5,159 bases of DNA from positions 1-5,159 of the forward strand of contig JBJXHC010000072.1 of the NCBI GenBank assembly GCA_046160825.1, given 5' to 3'. The position numbers were made by a program, and so were the translations under genes. This DNA comes from JBJXHC01 sp046160825 (GTDB lineage: Bacteria > Bacteroidota > Ignavibacteria > UBA10030 > UBA6906). Every line of letters begins with the position of its first letter. The stretch's first letter is position 1. The notes under the pieces were generated by a model. That model was given only the letters and a program-made list of their open reading frames with translations. It was not told where the DNA came from and did no database searches. This document shows positions 5,012 to 5,159 of this stretch, one piece after another.

Positions 5012-5159
5012 ATGGTTGGTAAACGTACAGCCCACGGTTACCTGTTCAGTGCAGAACAACGACTCCGGCACAAGATCGGCGAAGAGAGCTTTTATGCTCT
5101 GCTTGCGGACCACCGTCATGAACTTTTTCACGACGAAGACTTTGCCATGTTGTACTGTG
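5012..5159 (+). CDS. Partial transposase, N-terminal 49 residues, IS1182-like with DUF772-type start
   Basis: An ATG at 5012 opens a frame that runs off the right edge. The N-terminus contains GYLFSAEQRLRHKIGEESFY and then HELFHDEDFAMLYC. The pattern LFxDEDFxxLY ahead of an expected GRPS motif is what I know from the N-terminal domain of DDE transposases of the IS1182/IS5-related group (DUF772). The catalytic acidic residues would lie beyond the window, so integrity cannot be judged. No strong ribosome site precedes it. The 53 bp between the exonuclease stop and this ATG should contain the left inverted repeat of the element. With only one end in view I cannot define it. Assignment is from recall of the family's appearance. 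Confidence 0.5.
   Translation, partial: MVGKRTAHGYLFSAEQRLRHKIGEESFYALLADHRHELFHDEDFAMLYC

Overview
The window comes from a bacterial chromosome of roughly balanced base composition. It looks like a low-density accessory stretch: four intact genes on the + strand, one partial gene at each edge, one decayed gene, and much repeat-filled intergenic DNA. The host cannot be fixed from the sequence. Palindromic intergenic repeats with an ATTTAGGGGTGTGTC tail, weak or absent Shine-Dalgarno sequences before some genes and a CrtY-c/d-type lycopene cyclase would fit the Bacteroidota/Ignavibacteriota/Chlorobiota side of the tree. This is a low-confidence guess.

Layout. Positions 1-233 (minus strand) hold the start of an unrecognised secreted protein that runs off the left edge. 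Positions 234-610 have no convincing gene. Positions 611-922 (minus strand) are a remnant of a staphylococcal-nuclease-like (thermonuclease) gene. Its front half is missing and it carries a frameshift. The break coincides with a hairpin-rich element (926-1024), followed by a degenerate 7-bp tandem repeat (1030-1061). Positions 1062-1436 hold only short protein-like scraps. Then come a lipoprotein of the M14/MpaA zinc carboxypeptidase family (1455-2252), a two-domain membrane lycopene-cyclase-like protein (2382-3353), a YegP-type tandem DUF1508 protein (3566-3892), a free-standing 5'-3' exonuclease/flap nuclease (4080-4958), and the N-terminus of a transposase (5012 to the right edge).

The four intact genes do not form an obvious pathway: murein peptide trimming, carotenoid cyclisation, a small protein of unclear role and DNA flap processing. 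What unites the region is a family of modular palindromic repeats (2262-2314, 3419-3486, 3968-4040). One copy lies in each of the three gaps between these genes, all in the same orientation. Two of the three copies carry a further, different palindrome nested inside them. I found no CRISPR array, tRNA, rRNA, defence island or clearly new multigene system. The repeat architecture and the nuclease remnant broken at a hairpin cluster are the points most worth following up.
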